From positions 62,001-126,000 of the forward strand of contig NZ_JAEFCB010000003.1 of assembly GCF_016405905.1 (NCBI RefSeq): DNA of 64,000 nucleotides, read 5' to 3'. Below, one piece after another: positions 1 through 11,104 of this stretch (positions within the stretch are counted from its first letter, which is position 1; every line of letters starts with the position of its first letter). The translations under genes were made by a program, and so were the position numbers. Source of the DNA: Variovorax sp. IB41. Lineage in GTDB: Bacteria > Pseudomonadota > Gammaproteobacteria > Burkholderiales > Burkholderiaceae_C. The notes under the pieces are model-generated. The model did no database searches. It was given only the letters and a program-made list of their open reading frames with translations, and was not told where the DNA came from.

Positions 1-169
1 CCAGGTGGCTGTGCGTGAGCACGACGTCGTCGATGCGCGCCATCTCGTCGAGGGTGAGATCGCCGACGCCGGTGCCCGCATCGACGAGCAGGTCCGTGTC
101 GACCAGGAATGAGGTCGTGCGGCAGTCTTTGGCGATGGCGCCTGAGCAACCCAGCACACGAACCTGCAT
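1..169 (-). CDS. Cyclic-nucleotide phosphodiesterase, metallo-beta-lactamase fold (partial)
   Basis: Only the first 56 residues are in the window; the gene runs off the left edge. The start reads MQVRVLGCSGAIAKDCRTTS, and the last codons spell THSHL, the start of the HxHxD zinc-binding motif of metallo-beta-lactamase-fold hydrolases. The N-terminus resembles class II 3',5'-cyclic-nucleotide phosphodiesterases as I remember them. The gene lies 29 bp downstream of an adenylate cyclase on the same strand, so a role in degrading the cyclic nucleotide made next door is a natural inference. Other metallo-beta-lactamase-fold hydrolases cannot be excluded from this fragment. Confidence 0.7.
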   Translation of the reverse strand, partial: MQVRVLGCSGAIAKDCRTTSFLVDTDLLVDAGTGVGDLTLDEMARIDDVVLTHSHL

Positions 170-198
170 TGTGAGAGACCCCTCGTCTGTGTCTGTCG

Positions 199-2445
199 TC
201 ATTTGGTTTCGAACCGGGTTGCGCCGTCCCAGCTCGGGTCTTGCGGACGCAACGCCATCGAGGCTAATCGCTGCGCGTAGAGCTGGTAAAGGACTTTTTT
301 CGCATCCGCGGCGAGCAGGGGCGCGAGCAAGTTCCGGCCCATGGCCCAATCCTGCCGGCGGTAAGCGGCAAGCACCTGCGCCCACCGCTGGAGCTGCCCC
401 GTGCGCTGCGCGGCAATGGCCGCTTCTGTGGTGAGCGGCGTAAAAACGGCAACGGCTTGTGCCTTGCCTTTGACGAGCACGCTGTCCAGTTCCTGCCAGG
501 TGTAGTCGGGGGTCAGGTCGCGCGTCGTTCCGCTGGCCACGATCTCCACCCCGTAGTGCCCGCTGAGGCCCTCCAGGCGCGACGCGAGATTGACCGCGTC
601 GCCCACCACCGTGTAGCTGCGGCGCGCGGCCGAGCCCATGTCGCCGACGCTCATCACGCCGCTGTTGATGCCGATGCCCACGCTGATTTCGGGGCGCCCG
701 CCCGCGCGGTGGATGCGGTTCATGTCGCGCACGGCATCGGTCATGTCGAGCGCCGCGCGCACGGCCAGCGCGGCGTGGTCGGGCGTGTCGATCGGCGCGC
801 CCCAGAAGGCCATGACGCAATCGCCCATGTACTTGTCGACGGTGCCGCGGTGCGCACTGATCACGTTGGTGAGGCGGCTGAAAACGGTGTTCAGGAAGGC
901 CTGCAGTTCAGCCGGCGTCATCTGCTCCGACAGGCGCGTGAAGTCGCGCATGTCGCAGAACAGCACGGTCATTTCCTTGCTCTCGGCGCGCATGCTGTAG
1001 CGGCCGGGGCGCTGGAGCATTTCGTTGACCAGTTGGGGCGGCACGTAGGTGCCGAAGAGCCGCACCAGCCCGCGCCGCGTGCGCGACTCGATGAAGTAGC
1101 CCCAGCTCATGTTGAGCGCGAAGGCCAGCGCCACCATGACGAGCGCCGACGCGAGCGGCAGCACGAGGCTGTGGCTCGCATAGAGCCAGGTGTTGAGCGC
1201 AACCAGCACCGCGGCCGTTCCCGCGCCCAGCAGCACGGCCCGCGGTGCCGACAGCAGCGACAGTCCGAGCGCCAGCACGAGCCCCGCGACGAGCACCGTC
1301 AGCACCTCGTAGCCGGGCGCGTAGTCCGGCACGGCGAGGAGGCGGTGATCGAGCAGGCCCGAGACGATGTTGGCGTGCACCTCGACACCCGGAAACGCCG
1401 CGCCGACGGGCGTCGCGCGCAGGTCCTGCAGGCCCGGCGCGGTCGCGCCCATGAGCACGATCTTGTCCTTCAGCTCGCCGGGCGCGAGCCGGCCTTCGAC
1501 GACATCGGCGGCGGCCACGTAGCGGAACGAGCCGCCGTTCGCGCCGCCGGGTCCGCGAAATGGCACCTGCATGCTGGCGGTCTGGTCGACAGGGATGCGC
1601 AGGCGCCCGATCGCGAGCGATTCGAGCTGCGGCGCGGCGCCCGGCGCCAGGAGCGGGCGCACCGGCGGCGAGCCGTTCGCGAGCCTGTAGACGGCCAGGC
1701 CCAGCGATTCGTAGTAGCCCGGCTGCGCCTGGTCGCCCTCGTAGCGCGCGATGAGCGGCGCGCTGCGAATGGCGCCGTCGCCGGTCTCGCCGACCAGCGT
1801 GTTGAGGAACCCCGCGGCGGGCGCGGCCTGCGCCAGCATCGGCAGGCTGGCGCCGAAACCGTTCCAGCCCGTGGCGTAGGCGGCGCCTGCCGCAAAGGTG
1901 TCAGGCGGCAGCAGCGGTACCGCCGGCAACTGCCCTTTCGCGCTCGGCACCGGTGTCCGGGTGAAGTAGTAGCCGAGCGCGACGCGCCGGTTGCGCAGCG
2001 CCCCGGCGAACGTGATGTCGTGGTCCAGCGTGGGCGCAAGCCGTTCGATTTCGGCGGCAAGCCCCGGCATGTGGCGCAGCGGCCCGTTCGCGATCTGGCG
2101 CAGCCGCTCAGTGCTGGAGCTGCGATCGGGCTCCAGGAACATGACGTCGAACCCGAGCACCGCCACCTGCTGGCGGACCAGGAGCTCGGTCGTGAGGCGA
2201 GCCATCGTGTCGCGCGCCCAGGGCCATTGCCCCTGGCGCGCGAGGCTCGCATCGTCGACGTCGACGATCACCACGCGCGTGTCCAGCGTCCGCGGCATGG
2301 TGGCGCGCAGGCGGATGTCGTAGATCAGGTGATCGAGGCGCTCCAGCGCCGTCAGCGGCCAGATGCCGGTGGCATGCGCCAGCGCCAGCAGAACCGGCAG
2401 CAGCGTGATGGCAATGCGCGGCCAGTGCCGCCGCAGCGCGTTCAT
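199..2445 (-). CDS. CHASE2-domain class III adenylate/guanylate cyclase
   Basis: Inner-membrane sensor cyclase of 748 aa. A transmembrane helix (about residues 10-30) is followed by an extracytoplasmic CHASE2 sensor domain (about 35-355), a cluster of three hydrophobic helices (about 375-460) and a class III cyclase domain (about 490-690). Visible catalytic motifs are VLFCDMRDFT and DKYMGD, with the two metal-binding Asp residues, and YTVVGDAVNLASRLE. The Lys in DKYMGD and the Thr before VVGD fit ATP rather than GTP as substrate, but that is family inference. It is the first of four co-directional signalling genes together with FHA and PP2C proteins, with a phosphodiesterase downstream. The ligand sensed by CHASE2 is unknown. 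Confidence 0.92.
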   Translation of the reverse strand: MNALRRHWPRIAITLLPVLLALAHATGIWPLTALERLDHLIYDIRLRATMPRTLDTRVVIVDVDDASLARQGQWPWARDTMARLTTELLVRQQVAVLGFDVMFLEPDRSSSTERLRQIANGPLRHMPGLAAEIERLAPTLDHDITFAGALRNRRVALGYYFTRTPVPSAKGQLPAVPLLPPDTFAAGAAYATGWNGFGASLPMLAQAAPAAGFLNTLVGETGDGAIRSAPLIARYEGDQAQPGYYESLGLAVYRLANGSPPVRPLLAPGAAPQLESLAIGRLRIPVDQTASMQVPFRGPGGANGGSFRYVAAADVVEGRLAPGELKDKIVLMGATAPGLQDLRATPVGAAFPGVEVHANIVSGLLDHRLLAVPDYAPGYEVLTVLVAGLVLALGLSLLSAPRAVLLGAGTAAVLVALNTWLYASHSLVLPLASALVMVALAFALNMSWGYFIESRTRRGLVRLFGTYVPPQLVNEMLQRPGRYSMRAESKEMTVLFCDMRDFTRLSEQMTPAELQAFLNTVFSRLTNVISAHRGTVDKYMGDCVMAFWGAPIDTPDHAALAVRAALDMTDAVRDMNRIHRAGGRPEISVGIGINSGVMSVGDMGSAARRSYTVVGDAVNLASRLEGLSGHYGVEIVASGTTRDLTPDYTWQELDSVLVKGKAQAVAVFTPLTTEAAIAAQRTGQLQRWAQVLAAYRRQDWAMGRNLLAPLLAADAKKVLYQLYAQRLASMALRPQDPSWDGATRFETK

Positions 2446-2493
2446 GCGGTCTCGCTCAGACGGCCTGCGTTGCGCCGGGAAGAAGGAAAAGGC

Positions 2494-3162
2494 TCAGACC
2501 CGGACGAACTGCATGCGCGTGGCGCCGCCGAGTTCGAGCACGTCGCGCTCCTGCAAGGCGACGGCGTCGGTGCCGAGCACCGCGCCGTTGAGCGTGACGT
2601 TGCCCATGACGCTGGCCGCCACGTAGCCCTGCCGGCGTCGCGTGACGACCGCGACGGCCACGCCGGGCTTGCCGATGGTGGTGACCACCTTCTGCAGGGG
2701 CACGTCCTGCGCGTCCTGGCCATCCGGGTTGTTACCGCTACCGGAGAGTACGCGAAGCATTGGGATGCCCAGCTCGATGAGCGCGCCCGATTCCGTGGGC
2801 GCCGACGAGAGCGGAATGGCGGTGGAGAACTCGCCCGGGGCACTGCGCGCGGAGCCCGGGCCGATGGCCAGGTTGCTGCGGGCGCGAAAGTGGATGCGGC
2901 AACCACCGACCTCGACGACGTCGTTGTCCTTGAGCGTCTGCTTCTGGACGGCCAGCGCGTTGACGTAGGTGCCGTTGGTGCTGTTGAGATCTTCAATTTG
3001 GACTTCGCCACCGCTCATGTGCAGCACGGCATGCTCGCCGCTGACCGCCAGATTGTCGATCACGATGTCGTTGTAGGCGCGCCGGCCCAGCGTCGTGCGG
3101 TCCTTGGCGAGCGCCACTTGTCCGATGACCACGCCATCGACCGAAATGATCATCTTCGGCAT
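2494..3162 (-). CDS. FHA domain protein
   Basis: Protein of 222 aa. The N-terminal half is a forkhead-associated phosphothreonine-binding domain: TTLGRRAYNDIVI carries the conserved Gly-Arg, followed by SGEHAVL and NSTNGTYVN. After a low-complexity linker the C-terminal half (about residues 140-222) looks like a second, degenerate FHA fold (TTIGKPGVAVAVVTRR, then VTLNG) without the clean Arg/Ser/His set. FHA proteins read Ser/Thr phosphorylation. The next gene upstream encodes a PP2C phosphatase, but no Ser/Thr kinase is present in the window, so the kinase partner must be elsewhere or absent. Confidence 0.88.
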   Translation of the reverse strand: MPKMIISVDGVVIGQVALAKDRTTLGRRAYNDIVIDNLAVSGEHAVLHMSGGEVQIEDLNSTNGTYVNALAVQKQTLKDNDVVEVGGCRIHFRARSNLAIGPGSARSAPGEFSTAIPLSSAPTESGALIELGIPMLRVLSGSGNNPDGQDAQDVPLQKVVTTIGKPGVAVAVVTRRRQGYVAASVMGNVTLNGAVLGTDAVALQERDVLELGGATRMQFVRV

Positions 3163-3228
3163 TGCCGGCTCCCCAAGTGCAAAACTGTATCGAGCGCAAG
3201 CGGGGCGGCTGGTTGCCGCCGAGGCCTG

Positions 3229-4038
3229 CTACCTGGCCATCCGGGACGTGTCGCCAACGTCCGCCCTTGCCAGAACAACCGAAATGTTGTCCCGGCCGCC
3301 ATTGTCGTTTGCAATTGCAACCAAAAGTTGTGCTTTTTTCTGAAGGCCGACATCGTGTCCTAAAAGCGTGAAAAGCTGCGCATCCGTGATCATCTCGCTC
3401 AGCCCATCGGAGCAAAGCATATAGAGATCGCCGGGTCTTGCAGTGTGTTCATGCATCTCCAGCAAGACTTGGGCCTCCACGCCGACCGCCCGGGTCACGA
3501 GGTTTCGGGTGGGCGAATTCAGCGCTTCCTCGGGGGTGATCGCGCCGGCATCGAGCTGCTGCTGGCGCAGCGAATGGTCGCGCGTGAGCAATTCCAGCTT
3601 GTTGTTGCGCAGGCGATAGCAGCGCGAGTCGCCGATGTGACCGACCAAGACGCGCTGCGGCCGGAAAGCCGCCAGCACCAGCGTCGTTCCCATGCCCTGC
3701 AGTTCCGCGTTGGTCGTGCCGGCATGCAGGATCGATGCGTTGGCCTCGTCCGTGGCGGCCTGCAGCGCCCGGCGAACCACGCGCGCCGGCGCCTGGAGCC
3801 CGGCCTGGGCGAACCAGCGGGCGAAGCTGGCGTGCAGCAGCGAGACGGCCATGGCGCTGGCCACCTCGCCGCCCTTGTAGCCGCCCATGCCGTCGGCCAG
3901 CACGGACAGTCCGAGCTCCGGGTCGACGTGCACGGCGTCTTCGTTGTGGGCCCGCACGCGCCCGGTGTCGGTCAGCGCCGCGAACTCCCAGCACAGCGCC
4001 GGGCGGCTCGAGAAAAGGGAAGCGCCGACGCTCGCCAT
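3229..4038 (-). CDS. PP2C-family protein Ser/Thr phosphatase
   Basis: Soluble metal-dependent phosphatase of 269 aa, about the size of a bare PP2C catalytic domain. Motifs in order are DTGRVRAHNEDA, VLADGMGGYKGGEVAS, DSRCYRL, CSDGLSEMI and GGRDNISVVL, giving the Asp residues that bind two Mn/Mg ions. I start it at the ATG at 4038 (MASVGASL) because a longer in-frame start at 4149 would reach 83 bp into the upstream TerC gene and adds Cys/Trp/Pro-rich sequence unlike the family. It probably dephosphorylates targets that the adjacent FHA protein recognises. Confidence 0.9.
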   Translation of the reverse strand: MASVGASLFSSRPALCWEFAALTDTGRVRAHNEDAVHVDPELGLSVLADGMGGYKGGEVASAMAVSLLHASFARWFAQAGLQAPARVVRRALQAATDEANASILHAGTTNAELQGMGTTLVLAAFRPQRVLVGHIGDSRCYRLRNNKLELLTRDHSLRQQQLDAGAITPEEALNSPTRNLVTRAVGVEAQVLLEMHEHTARPGDLYMLCSDGLSEMITDAQLFTLLGHDVGLQKKAQLLVAIANDNGGRDNISVVLARADVGDTSRMAR

Positions 4039-4066
4039 GGTCTGAAGGCGTCGGCCGAGCGAACGC

Positions 4067-4750
4067 TCAGTGGGCAGCGGCGTGGGAGCGCCGTTGCAGC
4101 AGGCGGCCCACGGCCACGACGAACACCGCACCGGCCGCAGCCGCTGCATAGTGCAACCAGGGGTTGGCCACCAGCACGTCGCGCAGCGCGACGTCGCTCA
4201 CGATGGTTTCGCCGCCGACCCAGCCGATCAGCGCGGCACCCAGCATGACGATGATCGGGAAGCGTTCCATGAGCTTGATCATGAGGGTGCTGCCGAAAAT
4301 GACCAAGGGAATGCTGATCGCCAGGCCCAGGATCAGCAGAACCATGCTGCCCTGTGCGGCGGCCGCCACGGCAATCACGTTGTCCAGGCTCATCACCAGG
4401 TCGGCCAGCAGGATGGTGCGCACCGCGGCCATCATGCTGCCGTATTCCTTGGATTCGCCGTCGCCGTCGTCTTCTTCGCCCAGGAGCTGCAGGCCGATCC
4501 ACAGCAGCAGGATGCCGCCGATGACCTGAAGGTACGGCAGCGCCAGCAGCTTGGCGGCCACCACCGTCAGCACGATCCGCAGCACCACGGCCGCGCCCGA
4601 GCCGAACAGCACGGCCTTTTTCTGCTGCGCAGGCGGCAGCGAGCGCGCCGCCATGGCGATCACCACGGCGTTGTCGCCCGAAAGAATGATGTTGATCCAG
4701 ATGATCTTGACCAGACCGATCCAGAAATCTGTGCTTTGAAGGAGTTCCAT
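4067..4750 (-). CDS. TerC family integral membrane protein (YjbE-like)
   Basis: Multi-pass inner-membrane protein of 227 aa. Two TerC signature segments are visible: IILSGDNAVVIAMAARSL near the N-terminus and ADLVMSLDNVIAVAAAAQG in the middle, each with Asp-Asn inside a membrane helix. An acidic stretch (GEEDDGDGESKE) lies between the helix groups. Some TerC/Alx-family members export manganese; others are linked to tellurite resistance, so the substrate is not determined here. I could not identify a manganese riboswitch in the short leader behind the sucD terminator. The 28-bp gap to the PP2C gene suggests co-transcription. Confidence 0.88.
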   Translation of the reverse strand: MELLQSTDFWIGLVKIIWINIILSGDNAVVIAMAARSLPPAQQKKAVLFGSGAAVVLRIVLTVVAAKLLALPYLQVIGGILLLWIGLQLLGEEDDGDGESKEYGSMMAAVRTILLADLVMSLDNVIAVAAAAQGSMVLLILGLAISIPLVIFGSTLMIKLMERFPIIVMLGAALIGWVGGETIVSDVALRDVLVANPWLHYAAAAAGAVFVVAVGRLLQRRSHAAAH

Positions 4751-4777
4751 GTCTCTGATCCCACTGTGTTTTATTTG

Positions 4778-4813
4778 AAAAAAGCGCCCGCAATCGAGTG
4801 CGGGCGCTTTTTT
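4778..4813. terminator. Perfect bidirectional intrinsic terminator, sucD/terC
   Basis: A 15-bp perfect inverted repeat (arms 4778-4792 and 4799-4813, loop ATCGAG) with an A run on one side and a T run on the other. It lies between the end of sucD and the start of the TerC gene, so it ends the sucCD transcript and separates the two units. Confidence 0.92.
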
Positions 4814-4868
4814 ATTTCTGTGGTCCTCGCATGACCCGGCTCTGTGGCCGGTGTCCTGCAGCCGTCTC

Positions 4869-5762
4869 TTACAGCTTGGCCTTGAGCAGCTTGGCCAGTT
4901 CCGAGAAGTTGCGCGTCACGGTGAAGCCGCACTCTTCCATGATGGCCAGCTTGGCATCGGCCGTGTCGGCGCCGCCCGAGATCAGCGCGCCAGCGTGGCC
5001 CATGCGCTTGCCGGGAGGGGCGGTGACACCGGCGATGAAGCCGACGACCGGCTTCTTCATGTGTTCCTTGCACCAGCGGGCTGCATCGGCTTCGTCGGGG
5101 CCGCCGATTTCGCCGATCATGATGACGGCGTCGGTGTCCGGATCGTCGTTGAAGGCCTTCATCACGTCGATGTGCTTCAGACCGTTGATCGGGTCGCCGC
5201 CGATGCCCACTGCCGACGATTGGCCGAGGCCGATTTCGGTCAGCTGAGCCACGGCTTCGTACGTCAGCGTGCCCGAGCGCGAGACCACGCCGATGCGGCC
5301 CTTGCGGTGGATGTGGCCGGGCATGATGCCGATCTTGATTTCGTCGGGCGTGATGAGGCCGGGGCAGTTCGGGCCCAGCAGCAGCGTCTTCTTGCCGCCG
5401 GCCGCTTCCTTGGCCTTCATCTTGTTGCGCACTTCGAGCATGTCGCGAACCGGGATGCCTTCGGTGATGCAGATCGCCAGGTCCAGATCGGCCTCGACGG
5501 CTTCCCAGATGGCGGCCGCGGCGCCTGCCGGCGGCACGTAGATCACCGAGACGGTGGCGCCGGTCTGCGAAGCGGCTTCTTTCACCGAGCCGAAGATCGG
5601 GATGTTGAAGATCGACTCGCCGGCCTTCTTCGGGTTCACGCCCGCCACGAAGGCGTTCTTGCCGTTCGCGTATTCCTGGCACTTCTCGGTGTGAAACTGG
5701 CCGGTCTTGCCGGTGATGCCTTGCGTGATGACTTTGGTGTCTTTGTTGATATAGATCGACAT
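4869..5762 (-). CDS. sucD: Succinyl-CoA synthetase alpha subunit
   Basis: TCA-cycle enzyme that converts succinyl-CoA, ADP (or GDP) and phosphate to succinate, CoA and ATP (or GTP), together with SucC. It is 297 aa, the usual length. The N-terminal CoA-binding Rossmann motif is [12 protein letters not shown]. The active-site loop [14 protein letters not shown] carries the phosphohistidine at residue 256. It follows sucC by 10 bp on the same strand and ends before a strong terminator. Confidence 0.97.
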   Translation of the reverse strand: MSIYINKDTKVITQGITGKTGQFHTEKCQEYANGKNAFVAGVNPKKAGESIFNIPIFGSVKEAASQTGATVSVIYVPPAGAAAAIWEAVEADLDLAICITEGIPVRDMLEVRNKMKAKEAAGGKKTLLLGPNCPGLITPDEIKIGIMPGHIHRKGRIGVVSRSGTLTYEAVAQLTEIGLGQSSAVGIGGDPINGLKHIDVMKAFNDDPDTDAVIMIGEIGGPDEADAARWCKEHMKKPVVGFIAGVTAPPGKRMGHAGALISGGADTADAKLAIMEECGFTVTRNFSELAKLLKAKL

Positions 5763-5772
5763 GACTTGTTCC

Positions 5773-6939
<1,167 letters not shown>

Positions 6940-7079
6940 GAGGGATGTCTCTCGGAAGGAGGAGGTTGAGAACGGGAGATCTGGGGTCTGAGGCTTCTTT
7001 GGCTCTGTTGCTCGCGGGCGACGGCAGCCTGACGGCTGGGGGCGGCGAACAACCGCGGACTGTATCATGGTGCGCCGCA

Positions 7080-7107
7080 CCAATACTCGACGTGCGGTTG
7101 CGGTCAA
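7080..7107 (-). promoter_or_regulatory. Candidate sigma70 promoter for sucCD
   Basis: On the minus strand, TTGACC (7107-7102) and TATTGG (7085-7080) are separated by 16 bp and lie about 140 bp upstream of sucC. A small inverted repeat GGTGC-GCC-GCACC (7069-7081) overlaps the -10 side and could be an operator. This is pattern-based only. Confidence 0.35.
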
Positions 7108-7145
7108 TACGTACTTTCTTCTAGTCACTCTACGCACACTCCGAT

Positions 7146-8069
7146 ATGGCCAAGGTTTTCATCGACGGCGAAGCCGGCACCACCGGCCTTCAGATTCGCG
7201 AGCGGTTGCAGACGATGCCGAACATCGAACTCGTGAGCATCGCGCCCGAGCTTCGAAAAGACGTGAACGCCAAGCGCGAACTCATGGCCGGCGTCGACCT
7301 CGTGGTGCTGTGCCTGCACGACGACGCGGCCCGCGAATCGGTCGCGCTGATTGACCAGCTGCCGGCCAAGAAACCCAAGATCATCGACGCCTCCACCGCG
7401 CACCGCGTGGCGCCCGGCTGGGTGTTCGGCTTCCCCGAACTGGTCGAAGGCCACTGGCAGGCCGTGGCGAAGGCCGACCGCGTCGGCAACCCCGGCTGCT
7501 ATGCGACCGGCGCCATCGCCATCGTGCGTCCGCTGGTCGACGCGGGCATCCTGCCTGTCGACTTCCCGGTATCGCTCCCTTCGGTGAGCGGCTATTCGGG
7601 CGGCGGCCGGGCCATGATCGAGGAGTACGAGGGCGGCAAGGCGCCGCTGTTCGAGACCTACGCGCTGGGCCTGAAGCACAAGCACATTCCCGAAATCATG
7701 AAGTACACCGGCCTCACGCGCCGCCCCGTCTTCATTCCCTCGGTGGGCAATTTCAAGCAGGGCATGCTGGTGCAGTTGCCGCTGCATCTGGACCTTCTGC
7801 CCGGCAAGCCGAAGTCCGGCGACCTGCAGGATGCGCTCGCCGCGCACTACGCGCGCAGCAACACGCCCGAGCAGTTCGTGAAGGTGCTGCCGCCCACCGA
7901 GAACGGCAAGCTCGACGCGCTGGCGCTCAACGACACCAACGAGCTCGATATCCGCGTGTTCCCGAACGAAGACCACCGCCACGCCGTGGTGATCGCGCGC
8001 CTGGACAACCTCGGCAAAGGCGCCAGCGGCGCCGCGGTGCAGAACCTGAAGCTGATGCTGGCGCTCTGA
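7146..8069 (+). CDS. argC: N-acetyl-gamma-glutamyl-phosphate reductase, type 2
   Basis: Third step of arginine biosynthesis: NADPH-dependent reduction of N-acetylglutamyl phosphate to the semialdehyde. The 307-aa length is that of the shorter type 2 family. The N-terminal nucleotide-binding loop is [11 protein letters not shown]. The catalytic cysteine is Cys118 in the motif NPGCYATGA. The start is the first ATG of the frame and matches the family N-terminus ([14 protein letters not shown]). It diverges from sucC and stands alone; no other arg genes are in the window. Confidence 0.96.
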   Translation: MAKVFIDGEAGTTGLQIRERLQTMPNIELVSIAPELRKDVNAKRELMAGVDLVVLCLHDDAARESVALIDQLPAKKPKIIDASTAHRVAPGWVFGFPELVEGHWQAVAKADRVGNPGCYATGAIAIVRPLVDAGILPVDFPVSLPSVSGYSGGGRAMIEEYEGGKAPLFETYALGLKHKHIPEIMKYTGLTRRPVFIPSVGNFKQGMLVQLPLHLDLLPGKPKSGDLQDALAAHYARSNTPEQFVKVLPPTENGKLDALALNDTNELDIRVFPNEDHRHAVVIARLDNLGKGASGAAVQNLKLMLAL

Positions 8070-8090
8070 GCGCCACGCACCTTTTCCGTC

Positions 8091-8819
8091 TTACCTGACG
8101 AGCCAGAGGCCCACGCCCAGCAACACGGCGTGCGCGCCCAACGCGATGTAGAGCGGCTTGCGCGAAGGCGTCGACATCTCCTGCAGCGTCTCGTTGATGC
8201 GGCGCGTGAGCAACGCGCGAAGCGCCGGGTCTTGCGCCGCACCCTCCCCCGCCACCGGCTCGCCATGTTCGACGCGGCCTTGCTGCCACTCGGCCAGCAT
8301 GTCGCTGAGCGGCAGGCGGTTCACCACGAACGCCACCACCGACCGCACCGCCCTGCCCTCGCCCAGCACCGGTGCGAGCTGCTTGGTCAACGCATCGACC
8401 GACAGCCAGTCGGCCGTGCGCTGCAGCGCGCCGTGCGTGCGCGGCATCGCCTCGATGCGGCCCGCGACGGCGCCCGCCAGACGCTGCGACACCGCCTCGC
8501 CACGCGCGGCGACCAGGTGCTGCATCGCCTTGGCGCGCCCCTGCTGCACGCCCAGCATCGCGTAGACGACCACGAACAGCAGCAGCAGCACCGCGACCAG
8601 CACCGGCGGCGAGGTGACGAGCGCCACGATGGCGCCCGCACCGCCGGCCCGCGCCGCCGGATTGCCGGGCCCGTTCAGCTGGCTCAGGTAGAAAAAGAAG
8701 ACACCGCCACCGAGCACGATGCCCAGCAGCACGCCCTTGATGACCGAGCCGGCGAAGCTGAGGCCGGCCTTGGCGCCGGTGCGGACGAGAGACGGTTGGC
8801 TGACAGGTTCAGATGGCAT
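8091..8819 (-). CDS. Membrane protein of unknown function
   Basis: Unrecognised 242-aa protein. There are two hydrophobic segments near the N-terminus (about residues 25-45 and 62-87), a mostly helical soluble middle, and a last transmembrane helix at the extreme C-terminus ending LLGVGLWLVR. The start at 8819 is supported by a strong GGAGGAG ribosome-binding site a few bases upstream; longer in-frame starts would enter the neighbouring gene. It lies downstream of an SRPBCC protein on the same strand with a 58-bp gap. I cannot suggest a function. Confidence 0.75.
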   Translation of the reverse strand: MPSEPVSQPSLVRTGAKAGLSFAGSVIKGVLLGIVLGGGVFFFYLSQLNGPGNPAARAGGAGAIVALVTSPPVLVAVLLLLFVVVYAMLGVQQGRAKAMQHLVAARGEAVSQRLAGAVAGRIEAMPRTHGALQRTADWLSVDALTKQLAPVLGEGRAVRSVVAFVVNRLPLSDMLAEWQQGRVEHGEPVAGEGAAQDPALRALLTRRINETLQEMSTPSRKPLYIALGAHAVLLGVGLWLVR

Positions 8820-8877
8820 GGGGGCTCCTCCGGGATTTTTTTGGAAAACCGGCGCATGCGACGCCGGCCGCCGCAGA

Positions 8878-9354
8878 TCATGCCATCGCCGCCCTGCCCC
8901 ACCTCGCCGCAGGCGCGATCGGCTCCGCTTCGAGCAGCCGCTTGAGCGACTGCAGGTCGCGCGCGATCCAGGCGGCATCGCGCTCGAAGGCCGCATCGTC
9001 CATGTGCGGCTGGCGCAGCAGCGTGAACTGCAGCTCGCAGGCATCGGGCGCAACGCCGATCACGCGGAACGGCAAATAGACCTCGGGCACGCCCTCGGGC
9101 GCGACCCAGTGGTCGAGCACGCCCAGGTCATTGGCGGGCGCAAAGCGCATGCGGGCATCGCCGCTCTCGGGCGTGCGCACGATCCAGTGGTCGCCCTGCG
9201 GCAGCAGCGCGCTCTTGGCGAGGCCGCTGGCCCAGTCGGGCAGGCGCGCCGGATCGGCGGCGACCCGGTAGGCACGGCGCCATTCGCAGGCCACGCGCTG
9301 CACGATGACGCGCGACTGCGCGCCGCGGTCTTCATTCGTCTGCTGTTGGTTCAT
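8878..9354 (-). CDS. SRPBCC (START-like) domain protein
   Basis: A 158-aa soluble protein with the pattern of a polyketide-cyclase/SRPBCC lipid-binding fold: an N-terminal VIVQRVACEWRRAYRVAADP strand-helix-helix, then DWASGL, HWIVRTPESGD and a DHWV strand. Ligand and reaction are unknown. Its first 23 bp overlap the 3' end of recX, so it is probably translated from the recA-recX transcript or its tail; a functional link to DNA repair is not implied by the fold. Confidence 0.7.
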   Translation of the reverse strand: MNQQQTNEDRGAQSRVIVQRVACEWRRAYRVAADPARLPDWASGLAKSALLPQGDHWIVRTPESGDARMRFAPANDLGVLDHWVAPEGVPEVYLPFRVIGVAPDACELQFTLLRQPHMDDAAFERDAAWIARDLQSLKRLLEAEPIAPAARWGRAAMA

Positions 9355-9796
9355 CGAAATCGCTCCTGAGCACCTTGGACACGACGGCGCCCGAGAAACC
9401 GCGCGCCATCAGGAATCGCATCTGCTTGCCCCGCTCCTTCGCGTCGGCCGGCGGCGCGTCGAAGCGGCGGCGCCAGAGGGCCGTGGCGCGTTCGACCTCG
9501 GTGTCCCGCAGGCCGGCCACCGCCTCGGCGATGGCCTCTGGCGCAATGCCCTTGGCCTGCAGTTCCTGCCGCACCCGCAGTGCGCCCGAGCGGGCGGCAC
9601 GCTGGTTCAGCACCGAGGCCACCACGCGCGGCTCGCTGATGAAGTCCTTGGCGACCAGTTCGTCGAGCGCCTTCGCCAGCGTGCCAGGCTCTTCTTCGTG
9701 CTTCGCGAGCTTGCGCTCCAGCTCCGCGCGCGAATGCTCCCGCTGGCTCAGGAGCCGCAGCGCGCGGCCTTTGAGGGAAGGAGCACCGAAAGCCAT
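9332..9796 (-). CDS. recX: Recombination regulator RecX
   Basis: A 154-aa, helix-rich, basic protein immediately downstream of recA on the same strand, the usual place. The sequence shows RecX three-helix repeats, for example RALRLLSQREHSRAELERKL near the N-terminus and KGIAPEAIAEAV in the middle. RecX binds RecA filaments and limits their extension. It is expected to share SOS control with recA through the LexA box upstream of recA. Confidence 0.9.
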   Translation of the reverse strand: MAFGAPSLKGRALRLLSQREHSRAELERKLAKHEEEPGTLAKALDELVAKDFISEPRVVASVLNQRAARSGALRVRQELQAKGIAPEAIAEAVAGLRDTEVERATALWRRRFDAPPADAKERGKQMRFLMARGFSGAVVSKVLRSDFDEPTADE

Positions 9797-9847
9797 TCGA
9801 AGGACCAGGACCGCTCGCGCGGCCCATGAAAGGCCGCGCGCTCGAAC

Positions 9848-10957
<1,110 letters not shown>

Positions 10958-11022
10958 GTGGAAATCTCCTTGAAAATCAACGGTTTGTGTCTGGTTTCAA
11001 TCCATCTGCTTTTAATCACAGG

Positions 11023-11038
11023 CTGGATGCTTGAACAG
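11023..11038. promoter_or_regulatory. LexA (SOS) box upstream of recA
   Basis: The 16-mer CTGGATGCTTGAACAG differs at one position from the CTGT-N8-ACAG LexA consensus. It lies 66 bp upstream of the recA start, where an SOS operator is expected. The box faces recA, but the site is also only about 70 bp from the divergent MarR gene, so it could affect both. Confidence 0.75.
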
Positions 11039-11052
11039 TAGTGTAGGGGTTG

Positions 11053-11077
11053 ATGGGTTTCCGTAAACCCATTTTTT
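11053..11077 (+). terminator. Terminator-like hairpin upstream of the MarR gene
   Basis: ATGGGTTT (11053-11060) and AAACCCAT (11065-11072) form an 8-bp stem with loop CCGT, followed on the plus strand by more T residues to 11077. It resembles an intrinsic terminator reading rightward, yet no rightward gene lies upstream; the nearest genes diverge. It could be a leader attenuator for marR, a stop for leftover divergent transcription, or an operator. Confidence 0.5.
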
Positions 11078-11104
11078 AGTCAGTTTGATTTACCATCTGG
11101 TGCC

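Noticed and set aside
457..3363. Very long antisense open frame opposite the CHASE2/FHA genes
   Set aside because: GC-rich third positions leave antisense frames open; the product is low-complexity Arg/Ala/His sequence and the opposite strand carries recognisable domains. The same applies to the antisense frames at 15061-18618 and 57675-59955.
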